From positions 1 through 64,000 of the forward strand of contig JAFVAL010000009.1 in NCBI GenBank assembly GCA_017480565.1: a stretch of 64,000 nt of DNA, written 5' to 3'. The position numbers and the translations under genes were made by a program. Positions 19,138-28,908 of the stretch are shown one piece after another (the stretch's first letter is position 1; every line of letters starts with the position of its first letter). The notes below the pieces were generated by a model. It was not told where the DNA came from and made no database searches. It worked only from the letters and a program-made list of their open reading frames with translations. Origin of the DNA: Lachnospiraceae bacterium. Its GTDB lineage: Bacteria > Bacillota > Clostridia > Lachnospirales > Lachnospiraceae.

Positions 19138-21045
19138 ATGAGAGCTTTACGATTACGGGTGGTTTCGTGTGCGATACTTGTTGCATTGATTTTCGGAATT
19201 ATGTTAACCCCTGCGAAAAATGTTTCTGCAGATGATATAGAAGAGGTTCAATCCGAGGAAATTTTAGAAGAAATCGATGAATTTGATCTTTTAGAGGAAC
19301 AAAACTTCAACAAGGATGAAAGGCGCACTGAATCTGATGTAGGATATGAAGATATTCTTCGTCAACCTTTCGTTGGGGCAAGTCTTCCTCTCAATATCAG
19401 GAAGTCAGTAGGGACAAACGAAACTTTCTATTTTTCCACAGATTATCCAAATACGTGGGCGAATACGGGCAATCAAGCCTATGATATTGTTCAGGTTGCC
19501 TATACGCAATTAGGATACGCAGAACTTCCAGGCTATGGAAATCATACGAAATATAACTATTGGTATTATGGCGCAGATAATTGGGCGCCTTGGTGCGGTA
19601 TATTTGCATGTTGGTGTGCAGACCAAGCAGGCATCAGTAGTGACATTATTCCTAAATATGCGTTGACAGCGGATTCCAGAAACTGGATGCGCGATAATGC
19701 ATTTTATGATGATACTTTTGCGACAACGCCGCAAGGGGGAGATCTACTGTTTTTCCATAATGGAACGAGAATCTGTCATATTGCAATTGTTGTGGATTAT
19801 GACCCTGAGACGAATAAAGTTACCTACATTGGCGGAAATCAGCAAGTTAGTGGTTCCATCTATGGTGTGACATTAAGATCCTGTACTTGGGCGAAAGGAA
19901 CGAAGACAGGAGATAATACGCTAGCTGGATATGGGAGACCGAATTATGTAAATACTGAGCCAAGCTATGTCCTGGATTCCTGGAACTGGATGGACGAATA
20001 TTCCTTTGCCACTGCGAGCTTCAAGAATGAAATTAATCCAGAAGATATCATTGAGATTGCCGCAGATGTGACCAGAACTCCTGACCATAATAAAATGGTA
20101 TGTACGGCATCCGTTGTGTTTGAGGGAAAGGAATATACTGATACGGTAGAGTTTGATTTTGCAAAAGTTGTTGCAAGAAGCCTCAACTTGGAGGGAAAAA
20201 TCACGCTTAATATTAAAGTGTCTTTGCCGGAGAGCGTTTTGGCAAACGCAAATTCGTATGCGATTGTGACATTTAAAGGAACTAGCACAAAGCAATTTGT
20301 CCGTGATGTGAAGTCTCAGAAAGTTGATGGCGAGACGGTATATGTGTTTACACAAGATGTATGCGCAAAAGAGATGAGAGACCCAGTCAAAGTAGAGATA
20401 TTTGATGGACAAGGAAAACGCGTTACTTTCTTTGGGAAAGAATATCAATCAATCACTTCAACAGGTTGTGTGTTCTCTGTTCAAGATTATCTTGATCTAG
20501 CAAAGGAATTTCAAGACCAGAATCTTGTGAAACTTGCTCTTATTATGGAGAAGTATGGTGATGCTGCTCAACTTTTCTTCAATTATAATCCAAACGGTAT
20601 TAAAATGGCTGATGAGGTAATGTCTGTCAGTGCAAACGATTTGGCAAATTATGCTGCGAGATATGAAGGAGAACTGCCAGGGGGTATTAAGAAGAGTACT
20701 GCATCTCTTGTTCTAGAGGCAGATAATACCATTAAGCAATATTATGAACTTAATGAGGAATTTGACATTTCTTCTTTCGAATTCTATGTGGATGGTGAAA
20801 AACGAGACCCTGTCATGGATTCTAAAGGAAAATACTATGTGCAGGTACAGAACGTCGTTGCCAAAGAATTGCATGAAGAACATACATTCGAGGTTCGAAA
20901 TGACACGAACCATTATATCGTTCATTTTAGTGCATTGAGTTATGCTCAAAGAGCATTAACAGTGTCAGATGATGAGAATCTGCTGTATCTGGTCAAAGCA
21001 ATCTATCTGTATAACAAAGCTGCGAGAACATATTTCAATTATTAA
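19138..21045 (+). CDS. Secreted CHAP-domain peptidoglycan hydrolase-like protein with shared C-terminal module
   Basis: A 635-residue secreted protein. A signal peptide (about 1-32) is followed by an acidic linker and a CHAP domain (about 100-262) with the catalytic Cys153 (WCGIFACWC) and His214 (CHIAIVVDY). CHAP enzymes usually cleave amide bonds in peptidoglycan. After it comes a degenerate half of the GHxW repeat (DSWNWMDEYSFATASF) and then the same two-part C-terminal module (347-635) as in the three giant proteases, closest to that of the upstream gene and ending LYNKAARTYFNY. The frame begins with a TTG at 19129, but the ATG at 19138 is correctly spaced from AAAGGGG. It has its own promoter and terminator. 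The role could be cell-wall remodelling or killing of competitors. Confidence 0.85.
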   Translation: MRALRLRVVSCAILVALIFGIMLTPAKNVSADDIEEVQSEEILEEIDEFDLLEEQNFNKDERRTESDVGYEDILRQPFVGASLPLNIRKSVGTNETFYFSTDYPNTWANTGNQAYDIVQVAYTQLGYAELPGYGNHTKYNYWYYGADNWAPWCGIFACWCADQAGISSDIIPKYALTADSRNWMRDNAFYDDTFATTPQGGDLLFFHNGTRICHIAIVVDYDPETNKVTYIGGNQQVSGSIYGVTLRSCTWAKGTKTGDNTLAGYGRPNYVNTEPSYVLDSWNWMDEYSFATASFKNEINPEDIIEIAADVTRTPDHNKMVCTASVVFEGKEYTDTVEFDFAKVVARSLNLEGKITLNIKVSLPESVLANANSYAIVTFKGTSTKQFVRDVKSQKVDGETVYVFTQDVCAKEMRDPVKVEIFDGQGKRVTFFGKEYQSITSTGCVFSVQDYLDLAKEFQDQNLVKLALIMEKYGDAAQLFFNYNPNGIKMADEVMSVSANDLANYAARYEGELPGGIKKSTASLVLEADNTIKQYYELNEEFDISSFEFYVDGEKRDPVMDSKGKYYVQVQNVVAKELHEEHTFEVRNDTNHYIVHFSALSYAQRALTVSDDENLLYLVKAIYLYNKAARTYFNY

Positions 21046-21058
21046 GACCTAAGATTTT

Positions 21059-21104
21059 GAACGACATGAACTCTTGGAAGCGAAGAGCATGTCGTTCTTC
21101 TTTA
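21059..21104 (+). terminator. Terminator of the CHAP gene
   Basis: Outer stem GAACGACATG with CATGTCGTTC (10 bp) and inner stem CTCTT with AAGAG, followed by a short T-rich tail (TTCTTTAT). Confidence 0.75.
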
Positions 21105-21679
21105 TGAAAAAAAGATTACTTTACTTTTTGACAAGAATTCCATTTATGACAAATTAGTTTCATATATTCTTCTTACAATCGAGTACTCGTTTCTTTCCTT
21201 TCTTTTTTCCCCGAATAATTTTTTGAGCAATCGTGAAAAGCAGTAGACTTCTCTGACAAAATGAGATAAAATGGAAAAGGTTTATTCCAAAGGGCAGTTG
21301 TTTAGTAGGTTTGCCACTTTAGCACTACAACGTGATAAAGAATCGGGGGCAAGGCGAGAAGATGACAGCCTGATAAACAAGAGGAGAAGACAAAGGACGA
21401 AGAAATCTCGTCTTTACCGGGATCTCAGTGCTTGCTCGTCATTATGCTGTGAATCTCCAAGTAAGCTTCGGTATCTGTAGCCGTTAGCTATATTGTAAAA
21501 TGTGAGATTTACATTATAAGGCTGAGTCAAGAATGGTAGATGCCAGTCAAATCGGAATTTCTAAGGTTTTTCCTGGTGTTTTCCACCTCTTAAAATAGAC
21601 GCATGAATCTAAAACGATATATTGTGGAACAACCACTTTATATAAAGAAACTTATTGAGGAGAAAAGGAGGAAACTAGT
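21105..21679 (+). promoter_or_regulatory. Long leader region of the second giant protease gene
   Basis: No gene is convincing here. A 69-codon open frame at 21271-21480 has a random-looking, basic composition and no ribosome binding site. A promoter candidate is TAGACT (21244-21249), 17 nt, TAAAAT (21267-21272), which would give a leader of about 400 nt. Hairpins inside it include AAAGGGCA with TGCCACTTT near 21290-21325 and AAGGACGA with TCGTCTTT near 21395-21415. I did not recognise a known riboswitch. A perfect AGGAGGA site ends the region. Confidence 0.45.
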
Positions 21680-24600
21680 ATGAGTAAAATCTGGAGACGT
21701 TTCTGGGCTTTACTGCTTACAGTTGTGCTTGTTATGACAGCAGTTCCCGCTTCTGCCAGAGCAGAGGGCGAGGACAAAGTCGACGAGTATGCTGATCGTG
21801 GTATTGAACTGGAACTCGAAGATTTGAATCCTGCGCAGATTGATGTTTCGCGTCTGGATCAAATCACAGAAGAGCCTGCTTCCGTAGAAGCACCGCTTTA
21901 CTCTGAGGACGATATCGTCCGCGTTTCTATCGTTCTTGACAAGCCGTCCACATTAGACAAGGGCTTTAGTACGAAGGCAATTGCCCAGAACCAAAGCGCT
22001 TTGAACTATCGTGACAGCTTGAAGAACGACCAAGCTGCAGTAACTGCAGCAATTGAAACTGCAACTAAAAAATCTCTTGATGTGAAGTGGAATCTGACAC
22101 TTGCAGTCAATATTATTTCTGCAAATGTACGTTATGGGGACATTGATATCATCAAGGCTGTCAAAGGCGTAAAAGATGTCGAGATTGAAAATCGATACGA
22201 GCCGGCTGCAGTTGATCAGATCAACACAGCTGTCACTTCTGAGTCTATGACAGGTGCAACCTCTGCTTGGACAGACGGATATACCGGCGCAGGCAGCAGA
22301 ATTGCTATCATCGATACAGGTACTGCCTATAACCATAAGTCCTTTGATCCGGAGGCACTTGAGTATTCCTATGAAGTGAATGCTGAAAAGGCCGGATTAT
22401 CTGTTGACGAGTATAAGGCTGGCTTAAACCTGTTAGATGAAGCAGGAATCGATGCTGTGCTTGATCAGCTCAATGCCAATAACACTGCGGCAAAGCACAA
22501 CATCGCCAAGGGGGCTGATGCGTATAAGAATGTGAAAAATGCATTTGCCTACAACTACGTTGATGGTAACAACAACACGGATCATAGTGGCGACACACAG
22601 GGTGAGCATGGATCCCACGTCTCCGGTATTGCAGCTGCAAACCGTTATGTCAAGAGCGGTGATGAGTTTGTAGAGGCTGCGTTAGCAGAAGGTGCTGTCG
22701 GCATGGCTCCGGATGCACAGGTTCTGACGATGAAGGTATTTGGCCGTGGTGGCGGTGCTTACGACTCCGATTACATGGCTGCGATTGAAGATGCCATCAT
22801 TCTTGGTGCAGATTCCGTTAACTTATCCTTAGGATCCTCAGCCGCAGGTGTATCTCTTGCAAATACGTATCAGGCGGTCATGGATTCTCTGGTTGCAAGT
22901 GATACTGTTGTAACTATTTCCATGGGCAACAGCTATGCATGGGATGAGTTTGTTAATACAGCAGGAATCTTCGCAGAAGATAACAACTTCCATACTGGTG
23001 GTTCTCCGGGATCATTTGTCAACAGCTTAGCAATCGCATCCGCAGAAAACATCGGATCCATCGGTATGCCTGTCGTCTTTAACGACAATCAGTCTGTTTT
23101 CTACACAGAGACTGAGAGCGGCGGCGCTCGCATGAAGAGCATTGCTGGCTCTTATGAGTATGTCTACATTGACGCACTTGGCAACCCTGCAGAATATTCC
23201 ACAGTGAACCCTGAGATTTCTCTGTCGGGAAAGATTGTCATGGTTAACCGTGGTTCTATCAACTTCTCTGCAAAGGGAAACAACCTGAAATCCTATCAGC
23301 CTGCAGCACTCATCGTGGCAAATAACCAGGCAGGAACGATCAATATGGCACTCGATGATTACACAGGAACTTTCCCGATGGTCTCCATCACTTTAGCTGA
23401 TGCGGATACCATTAAAGAGAATTCCACAAAGACAACCATCGGTGCTTATGATGTCTACACAGGAACTGTAACAATTACCGATACTGTTTCTTCTGCGTTG
23501 AATATGGATCGTGCAGACACGGAAATGTCTGACTTTAGTTCTTGGGGCGCTCCGGATTCCCTGATCCTTAAGCCTGAGCTTACTACCCCTGGTGGAAATA
23601 TCTGGTCTGTCAATGGTATGACTGATACAGATTACGAGATCATGAGTGGTACTTCAATGGCTGCACCTCATGCAGCTGGATTGGCAGGTGTTTTGGCTCA
23701 GTATATCCGCGAAGAAGATGTCCTTGCAAAGGCACAGGAAGTAAGTGGCAAGCCGATCACACAGCGTGGTCTGATTAACAGCTTATTGATGTCCACAGCT
23801 TCTGCAATGAAGAACGACGGCGAGTATCTGCCCATAATCGAAGTTGGTGCAGGTCTTGCCGATGTCTACGCTGCGACACAGGCGAAGTCCTTCATTTTGA
23901 TGAATGAAGATGCTACTGCATCTTATGCAGATGGCAAGGTCAAGGCAGAGCTTGGTCAGGATGCAGCTCGCGAAGGAAAGTATAGCTACAGCTTCACAAT
24001 CAATAACCTGACCGAAGAAATCTTAAAGTATCAGCTGAATACGGATCTGTTCACACAGGCTACTTTCTCCTATGGCGGAGCCGAGTTCTTAGATTATGTG
24101 ACAGAGCAGATTGATGCAGACGTTACCTATACCTATCCTACCATTGATGTCGATGGTGATGGTGCATTAGATGCAAACGACGTGCAGGCAATCCTTGATT
24201 ATGTCACTGGCATTTTAAGTGATGCTGATATTGATGCAGAGTCTGCCGATTTTGATGTAGATGGAAATATTACTTCCTATGATGCACAGCTTCTTGTTGA
24301 GTGGCTTGCAGAGTATGGTACTGTTTCTGAGAACGAAGTTGTTGTTCCTGGCAACAGTGTTGTTGAAGTTACCGTTGATATTACACTTGCGGATAGCGCG
24401 AAAGAGACCCTTGATCGTAAGGGTGGTGCTTATATTGAAGGTTATACCTTTGCAACCAGCACGCGCGTTTCTTCCGAAGGCGTCATCGAAGATGTTGAAC
24501 ATTCCATCCCGATCTTAGGTTACTTTGGAAGCTGGACAGATGCATCCATGTTTGATGATGCTCGTTATACAGATAAGCTTTATGGCGAGTCTGATAAGAC

Positions 24601-27600
24601 GTCTTACTGGGGCAATGGAACCTCCAACTATCTGAGCTATAGCCTGAGCGGAAAGACCAACATCGTTACCGGTAACCCTTATGCTGTCGAAGATACCTTC
24701 CCGGCTGATCGTCTTGCAATTAATGGAAACGCGATAATTACAAGCGCTAACTTCGCTCCGATTCGTAACGGTGTTGGTGTTGGCGTTGTAGCAAAGGAAG
24801 ACGGAAGTGTTGTCTATAACACCAACCTATCAACGATTACGAAGGCATATTATTCACAGAGTAATGGTGCTTGGTATAACAACACCGCTTCCAATCGTTC
24901 CATCGGTGCAAACCTGGCCGGTTTAGGACTGTCCAATAACGATAAGATTATCGCTGGTTATTTCTCCGTCCCTGAGTATTATACACTCCTGGTAAATCCT
25001 GAAGCGACTACTGGAAATAACATCAGTGCTTCCGACATCGTAAAGCTTTATCTTGATGGCGAGATCGGCGACGGTGCATTCATTGGTTATCATTTCACCA
25101 TTGATAATGATGCGCCTGTCATCAAGTCCGCAGAACGTTCTTCAGACTTTGAGAAGATCACGGTTACTGTCCAGGATAACGCTTATATTGCTTATCTTGC
25201 AATTGCAGATGTCAGCGGAAAGACCATCTATCTGGATGCAGTTCCGGAGCAGACAGAAGAAGGCGAAGAAATCGTCTATACCTTCAATCTGAGTGATACC
25301 GATGCAGATCTCGGCAACGGCGTAGCTGTTTTCGTTGGTGACTATGCAGGCAATGAAAATGCAGCATTCGTTCGTCTTGGTCGTGGTCCTGTCTACACGC
25401 AGAAAGAAATCTTCGTTCCTGCAACAGAGATCGTCGAAGGTGGTACATATATGATTACCAATGGCAATGAAGTTGGCAGCGTCAAGGCGCTGGCTTCCAC
25501 AGGTGCTGCTGGTTATACCATCGCTGTTGACGCAGAGGTACAGGAAGATGAGAACGGCGGTCTGTACATTGACTCTGAATCTATCGAAGGATTAGTAGTA
25601 TTTAATGCCGTTGGTGCATATAGCAGATATGGTCAGTTGTTACAAGATGCTGTAGGCCAGTATATGTCTTATATGTCATGGTCTAATCGTGCACCTTATA
25701 TGAGTTCAAGTTGGGCTGATGTAGGCTATACTTATAATGCAGAAAATACTACCTTGCTTGCAAATACTTCGCGCTCTGTGTCCTATAACGATGCTCAGGG
25801 GAATTTCTTGTTTGTAAGCAATAACAGATCTACTGGCATCTATCTCTGGACAACTGGCAGCATGCCTGTGGAGATTGATCCGGATGAGGCGAGTGAAGTT
25901 GTTGTGAGCCCTGCAGAGGCAACTCTGTTTACGGTAGAAGGATTAGATACCGTTGAACTGAGCGCAACGATTACGCCAATCGTACTGGCAAACAAGAATG
26001 TTATCTGGACTTCTTCCGATGAATCCGTTGCTATCGTCGATGAAAAGGGTGTTGTAACTGCAATCAGCGAAGGTACTGCTATTATCACAGCTACCTCCGA
26101 ACAAACACCTGATGTATCAGGAACTGCTGTTATCACTGTTGCGAATAACACCTCCATTGATGCTTATGCATATGGACAGATTACCGTAGGTGACGAGCCA
26201 ACCTTTGTTCTGTTAGACGGTTGGGATGGCTCTGCATATGACGTTGCTGAAGGCTGGACTGAACTCCAGGGCGGCGGCCGCAGCGGTAATTACATTTATG
26301 GTATTGATGTCGATGATGACTATGTCAGATTTGACATTGCAGATGACTTTACACCAGAATTACTCTTTGCAATGAACAACGCATATGCGCCGTTAGACGG
26401 TGCTGCAATCCCTGTCTCTATCTATAGTGAATATGATGAAGAAGGAAATGTAACCGCATCTGGCGAGATCGCATATGATCTGGTCGCTGCTGGCCCGACA
26501 TATCTTGAGTTATTCATCGAGAGCAGCTTGACTGGCTGGACCTATCCGTTAAGAGCAATCGCGTTCGTCGGTATTAATGCTGATGAAGAAACCGGTAATG
26601 TAACCTATTACTATTACGGATTGAATTCCGATGGTGAGTTAGAAATCTTAGCAATTTTCGGAAGCGGATTTGAAGATGGTGAAGTAAATCTTTCCCTTCA
26701 GACTGGTACGCTTGGTACGATCGAAGGTCCTGGCTTTGTATTCAGCGATGATACATATGCTTACTCCATGGATTATCTTGGATTTAATACCTATGAAGAG
26801 TGGGCTGATATGGGTCAGGAAGGTGTGCTGCTTGCAGACAAGACCTACAACTGCATCTGGTTCATCAGTACCGATGAAGAGTCTGAGGATTACTTAAAGG
26901 CACAGATCGTTGGTATTCCTGAGGGCGCAACCAATATTGCTGCTCTGTTTAACAACGATCTGGATTCCATCGAAACCCTCGTTGGCGAAGATGAAGCTGC
27001 TGAGCCTGACAAGAACATTGTTCTTCCTGCAGACGTTGTAGCAAGTCTGAATGCACATCTTGGCAAGAACAAAGTTTCTGCAGCCAAGATTGCAAATGAC
27101 ATTTCCAGCACAAAGACCGATGGCGCTGTCAACCGCACCACTGGTTCCCTCAATGCGTTGAGTGCACGAAAGGTTGATGCTGACCAGCAGAAGGTTGGAA
27201 AGTCTACAACCACGGAACTCGATTTCACAGAGGACAAGGATGTCTACAATGGCTATATCGAGATCTCTTACGACAAGGATGCAATCTCTGTCGAGAATTT
27301 CGAAAGCAACACTGAGTTCAGCTCTATCAATCATGATGCAGAGAACGGAAGCATTCGTTACGCTTATGTCAACGTTGATCCGATCCTTGCAGGTGATCTG
27401 ATTGCGAAACTCACGGTAAGCGGTTCTTGCGAAGAGACCGAGCTTGTAGTAGCAACCAAGGAAAGAAATGACTCTCTTGAACTCAACGAAACGGAGTCGA
27501 TTCCTGTAGCTGTTTCCGGCCACATTTGGAACGAGCCTGTTTGGGAGTGGGCTGAGTATTATTCTTCCGCAACTGCAACCTTCATCTGCAAGAACGTAGA

Positions 27601-28594
27601 GACCCATACAGAAGTCCTTGATGCAGTAATTACTGTTGAAAAGACAACTGAAAAGACCACTTACACTGCAACAGTTGAGTTCGAGGGTAAGACCTATACA
27701 GATACTGTTGAGGTGGAGAACCCGGCTGCTACCATCACCTCTGCATCCTTAACATTGCAGAGCAGAATCGATGCGAACATCTATGTGGATGCTCCGGAAT
27801 CTGCAGCTAAGATCGTTCTTACCTACTCCAAGGATGGAAGTACCGTTGAGTATGACCTTGCAACTGCAACAAAGGAAAGCAACGGAACTTACAAGACCGT
27901 CTTCCCGAACATTCCTGCGAAGGAAATGACTGAAGTAATCTCCGTTACCGTACTGGATGCTGAAGGAAATGAACTTCCGCTCGCAATGCAGACCTCTGCA
28001 GGTAAGCTCAATGGCAATGCTTATGAATATCGTGTTGTCGATTGGCCGATCGCAGTCCTTGCAGCTGAGGGTATGGATGAGAAGTATGTCAACATCGCAA
28101 AGGCAATCTTGAATTATGGTCAGACTGCACAGATCCAGTTCAACTATAAGACAGATGATCTTGCAAATCCGGAAGGATATCTTGCGGATGAGATGAAGAC
28201 AGTTGTAGCAAATCCTGATTACGATGCAGTCTTCCCGACAGAGGAAGAGCTCGCTGCAATCGGATACAAGCAGATGTCTCTGAACCTTGAAGGTGCAACC
28301 GAGATCTTCCTGTACTTCGATCATGAAGTGACAGCTAAGGATGAGGAAGGCAATGCCTATAAGGTAGAAGCATCTGGCAGCAACTATCGTGTTGTTATTG
28401 AGAACATTGTTGCAAAGGAACTGAACAAGGCTTACACAGTAATCATTACCGAGGATGGTGTTGACTACACCTTCACACTGTGCGCACTTAGCTATGCAAA
28501 CCGTGTGCTTGCTCTCGATGGATATGAGACGCTGAAAGACGTTTGTAAGGCATTGTATCTGTACAACGATGCAGCAATTAAAGCCTTTAACTAA
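21680..28594 (+). CDS. Second giant secreted S8 subtilase
   Basis: A 2304-residue paralogue of the first protease. It has a signal peptide (about 1-28), an I9-like propeptide (about 70-175), and an S8 domain with Asp212, His310 (GEHGSHVSG) and Ser659 (GTSMAAP), with a protease-associated insert. Then come a dockerin-like double loop (about 823-880, DVDGDGALDANDVQ and DVDGNITSYDAQ), a Big_2-like domain (about 1404-1485), a propeller-like region, a cohesin-like domain (about 1845-1940), one GHxW-type unit and the C-terminal module (2022-2304, ending LYNDAAIKAFN). No LPXTG or SLH anchor is seen. The AGGAGGA site 7 nt upstream makes the start certain. It shares an operon with the 30-residue peptide gene 65 nt downstream. 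Confidence 0.9.
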   Translation: MSKIWRRFWALLLTVVLVMTAVPASARAEGEDKVDEYADRGIELELEDLNPAQIDVSRLDQITEEPASVEAPLYSEDDIVRVSIVLDKPSTLDKGFSTKAIAQNQSALNYRDSLKNDQAAVTAAIETATKKSLDVKWNLTLAVNIISANVRYGDIDIIKAVKGVKDVEIENRYEPAAVDQINTAVTSESMTGATSAWTDGYTGAGSRIAIIDTGTAYNHKSFDPEALEYSYEVNAEKAGLSVDEYKAGLNLLDEAGIDAVLDQLNANNTAAKHNIAKGADAYKNVKNAFAYNYVDGNNNTDHSGDTQGEHGSHVSGIAAANRYVKSGDEFVEAALAEGAVGMAPDAQVLTMKVFGRGGGAYDSDYMAAIEDAIILGADSVNLSLGSSAAGVSLANTYQAVMDSLVASDTVVTISMGNSYAWDEFVNTAGIFAEDNNFHTGGSPGSFVNSLAIASAENIGSIGMPVVFNDNQSVFYTETESGGARMKSIAGSYEYVYIDALGNPAEYSTVNPEISLSGKIVMVNRGSINFSAKGNNLKSYQPAALIVANNQAGTINMALDDYTGTFPMVSITLADADTIKENSTKTTIGAYDVYTGTVTITDTVSSALNMDRADTEMSDFSSWGAPDSLILKPELTTPGGNIWSVNGMTDTDYEIMSGTSMAAPHAAGLAGVLAQYIREEDVLAKAQEVSGKPITQRGLINSLLMSTASAMKNDGEYLPIIEVGAGLADVYAATQAKSFILMNEDATASYADGKVKAELGQDAAREGKYSYSFTINNLTEEILKYQLNTDLFTQATFSYGGAEFLDYVTEQIDADVTYTYPTIDVDGDGALDANDVQAILDYVTGILSDADIDAESADFDVDGNITSYDAQLLVEWLAEYGTVSENEVVVPGNSVVEVTVDITLADSAKETLDRKGGAYIEGYTFATSTRVSSEGVIEDVEHSIPILGYFGSWTDASMFDDARYTDKLYGESDKTSYWGNGTSNYLSYSLSGKTNIVTGNPYAVEDTFPADRLAINGNAIITSANFAPIRNGVGVGVVAKEDGSVVYNTNLSTITKAYYSQSNGAWYNNTASNRSIGANLAGLGLSNNDKIIAGYFSVPEYYTLLVNPEATTGNNISASDIVKLYLDGEIGDGAFIGYHFTIDNDAPVIKSAERSSDFEKITVTVQDNAYIAYLAIADVSGKTIYLDAVPEQTEEGEEIVYTFNLSDTDADLGNGVAVFVGDYAGNENAAFVRLGRGPVYTQKEIFVPATEIVEGGTYMITNGNEVGSVKALASTGAAGYTIAVDAEVQEDENGGLYIDSESIEGLVVFNAVGAYSRYGQLLQDAVGQYMSYMSWSNRAPYMSSSWADVGYTYNAENTTLLANTSRSVSYNDAQGNFLFVSNNRSTGIYLWTTGSMPVEIDPDEASEVVVSPAEATLFTVEGLDTVELSATITPIVLANKNVIWTSSDESVAIVDEKGVVTAISEGTAIITATSEQTPDVSGTAVITVANNTSIDAYAYGQITVGDEPTFVLLDGWDGSAYDVAEGWTELQGGGRSGNYIYGIDVDDDYVRFDIADDFTPELLFAMNNAYAPLDGAAIPVSIYSEYDEEGNVTASGEIAYDLVAAGPTYLELFIESSLTGWTYPLRAIAFVGINADEETGNVTYYYYGLNSDGELEILAIFGSGFEDGEVNLSLQTGTLGTIEGPGFVFSDDTYAYSMDYLGFNTYEEWADMGQEGVLLADKTYNCIWFISTDEESEDYLKAQIVGIPEGATNIAALFNNDLDSIETLVGEDEAAEPDKNIVLPADVVASLNAHLGKNKVSAAKIANDISSTKTDGAVNRTTGSLNALSARKVDADQQKVGKSTTTELDFTEDKDVYNGYIEISYDKDAISVENFESNTEFSSINHDAENGSIRYAYVNVDPILAGDLIAKLTVSGSCEETELVVATKERNDSLELNETESIPVAVSGHIWNEPVWEWAEYYSSATATFICKNVETHTEVLDAVITVEKTTEKTTYTATVEFEGKTYTDTVEVENPAATITSASLTLQSRIDANIYVDAPESAAKIVLTYSKDGSTVEYDLATATKESNGTYKTVFPNIPAKEMTEVISVTVLDAEGNELPLAMQTSAGKLNGNAYEYRVVDWPIAVLAAEGMDEKYVNIAKAILNYGQTAQIQFNYKTDDLANPEGYLADEMKTVVANPDYDAVFPTEEELAAIGYKQMSLNLEGATEIFLYFDHEVTAKDEEGNAYKVEASGSNYRVVIENIVAKELNKAYTVIITEDGVDYTFTLCALSYANRVLALDGYETLKDVCKALYLYNDAAIKAFN

Positions 28595-28659
28595 GTAGAT
28601 AATAATCCCTCATTTCGAGTGACAATTATCTAAATAAATGGAAAGGAGAAAAACTCATC

Positions 28660-28752
28660 ATGAAATATGTAGACGCTGAGATGGAGCTGATCCGTTTCGA
28701 GGCTGAGGACGTTATCGTTACCAGCGGTGAGAACGAGCTTCCTGGTATCTAA
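28660..28752 (+). CDS. 30-residue peptide 1 (possible modified or secreted peptide)
   Basis: A complete short gene of 31 codons, preceded by AAGGAG 11 nt before the ATG. The product starts MKYVDAE, has a central IRFEAEDVIVTSGENE and ends LPGI. It has no signal peptide, no Cys and no Lys after residue 2. Almost the same peptide is encoded at 30273-30365, where the start, the TSGENE motif and the length are all kept, so selection on the protein is likely. It lies 65 nt after the second protease gene and before a strong terminator, so the two should be on one mRNA. I have the impression that similar short peptides occur in other Lachnospiraceae, but I cannot verify this. Candidates: RiPP-like precursor, secreted signal, or protease cofactor. 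Confidence 0.8.
   Translation: MKYVDAEMELIRFEAEDVIVTSGENELPGI
28708..28737 (+). repeat. Left arm of a 30-bp inverted repeat around the recombinase gene
   Basis: These 30 bases match the reverse complement of 30288-30317 at 27 positions. The arm covers the DVIVTSGENE part of peptide 1. It may simply reflect conserved coding sequence. Confidence 0.7.
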
Positions 28753-28764
28753 TCAAACACTTTT

Positions 28765-28794
28765 GAAGGGTGGCAGCCGCCACCCTTCTATTTT
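28765..28794 (+). terminator. Terminator after protease 2 and peptide 1
   Basis: A perfect 10-bp stem (GAAGGGTGGC with GCCACCCTTC, 4-nt loop) followed by TATTTT. Confidence 0.85.
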
Positions 28795-28908
28795 GCAATA
28801 ATAGTACTAAAAGAAAGAACAAGGGAAAAAATCAAACTATTTTTATCTCCAACGGTTATACTTATCATTGAACCAAACATCGTAAGCCAACAGAAAGGAA
28901 GTGAAATC

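Noticed and set aside
21271..21480. 69-codon open frame in the leader of protease 2
   Set aside because: Basic random-looking composition, no ribosome binding site, no family resemblance.
21340..21480. Cyclic-di-GMP or other known riboswitch in the leader
   Set aside because: Short stretches look vaguely similar, but the conserved core and tetraloop receptor patterns do not line up.
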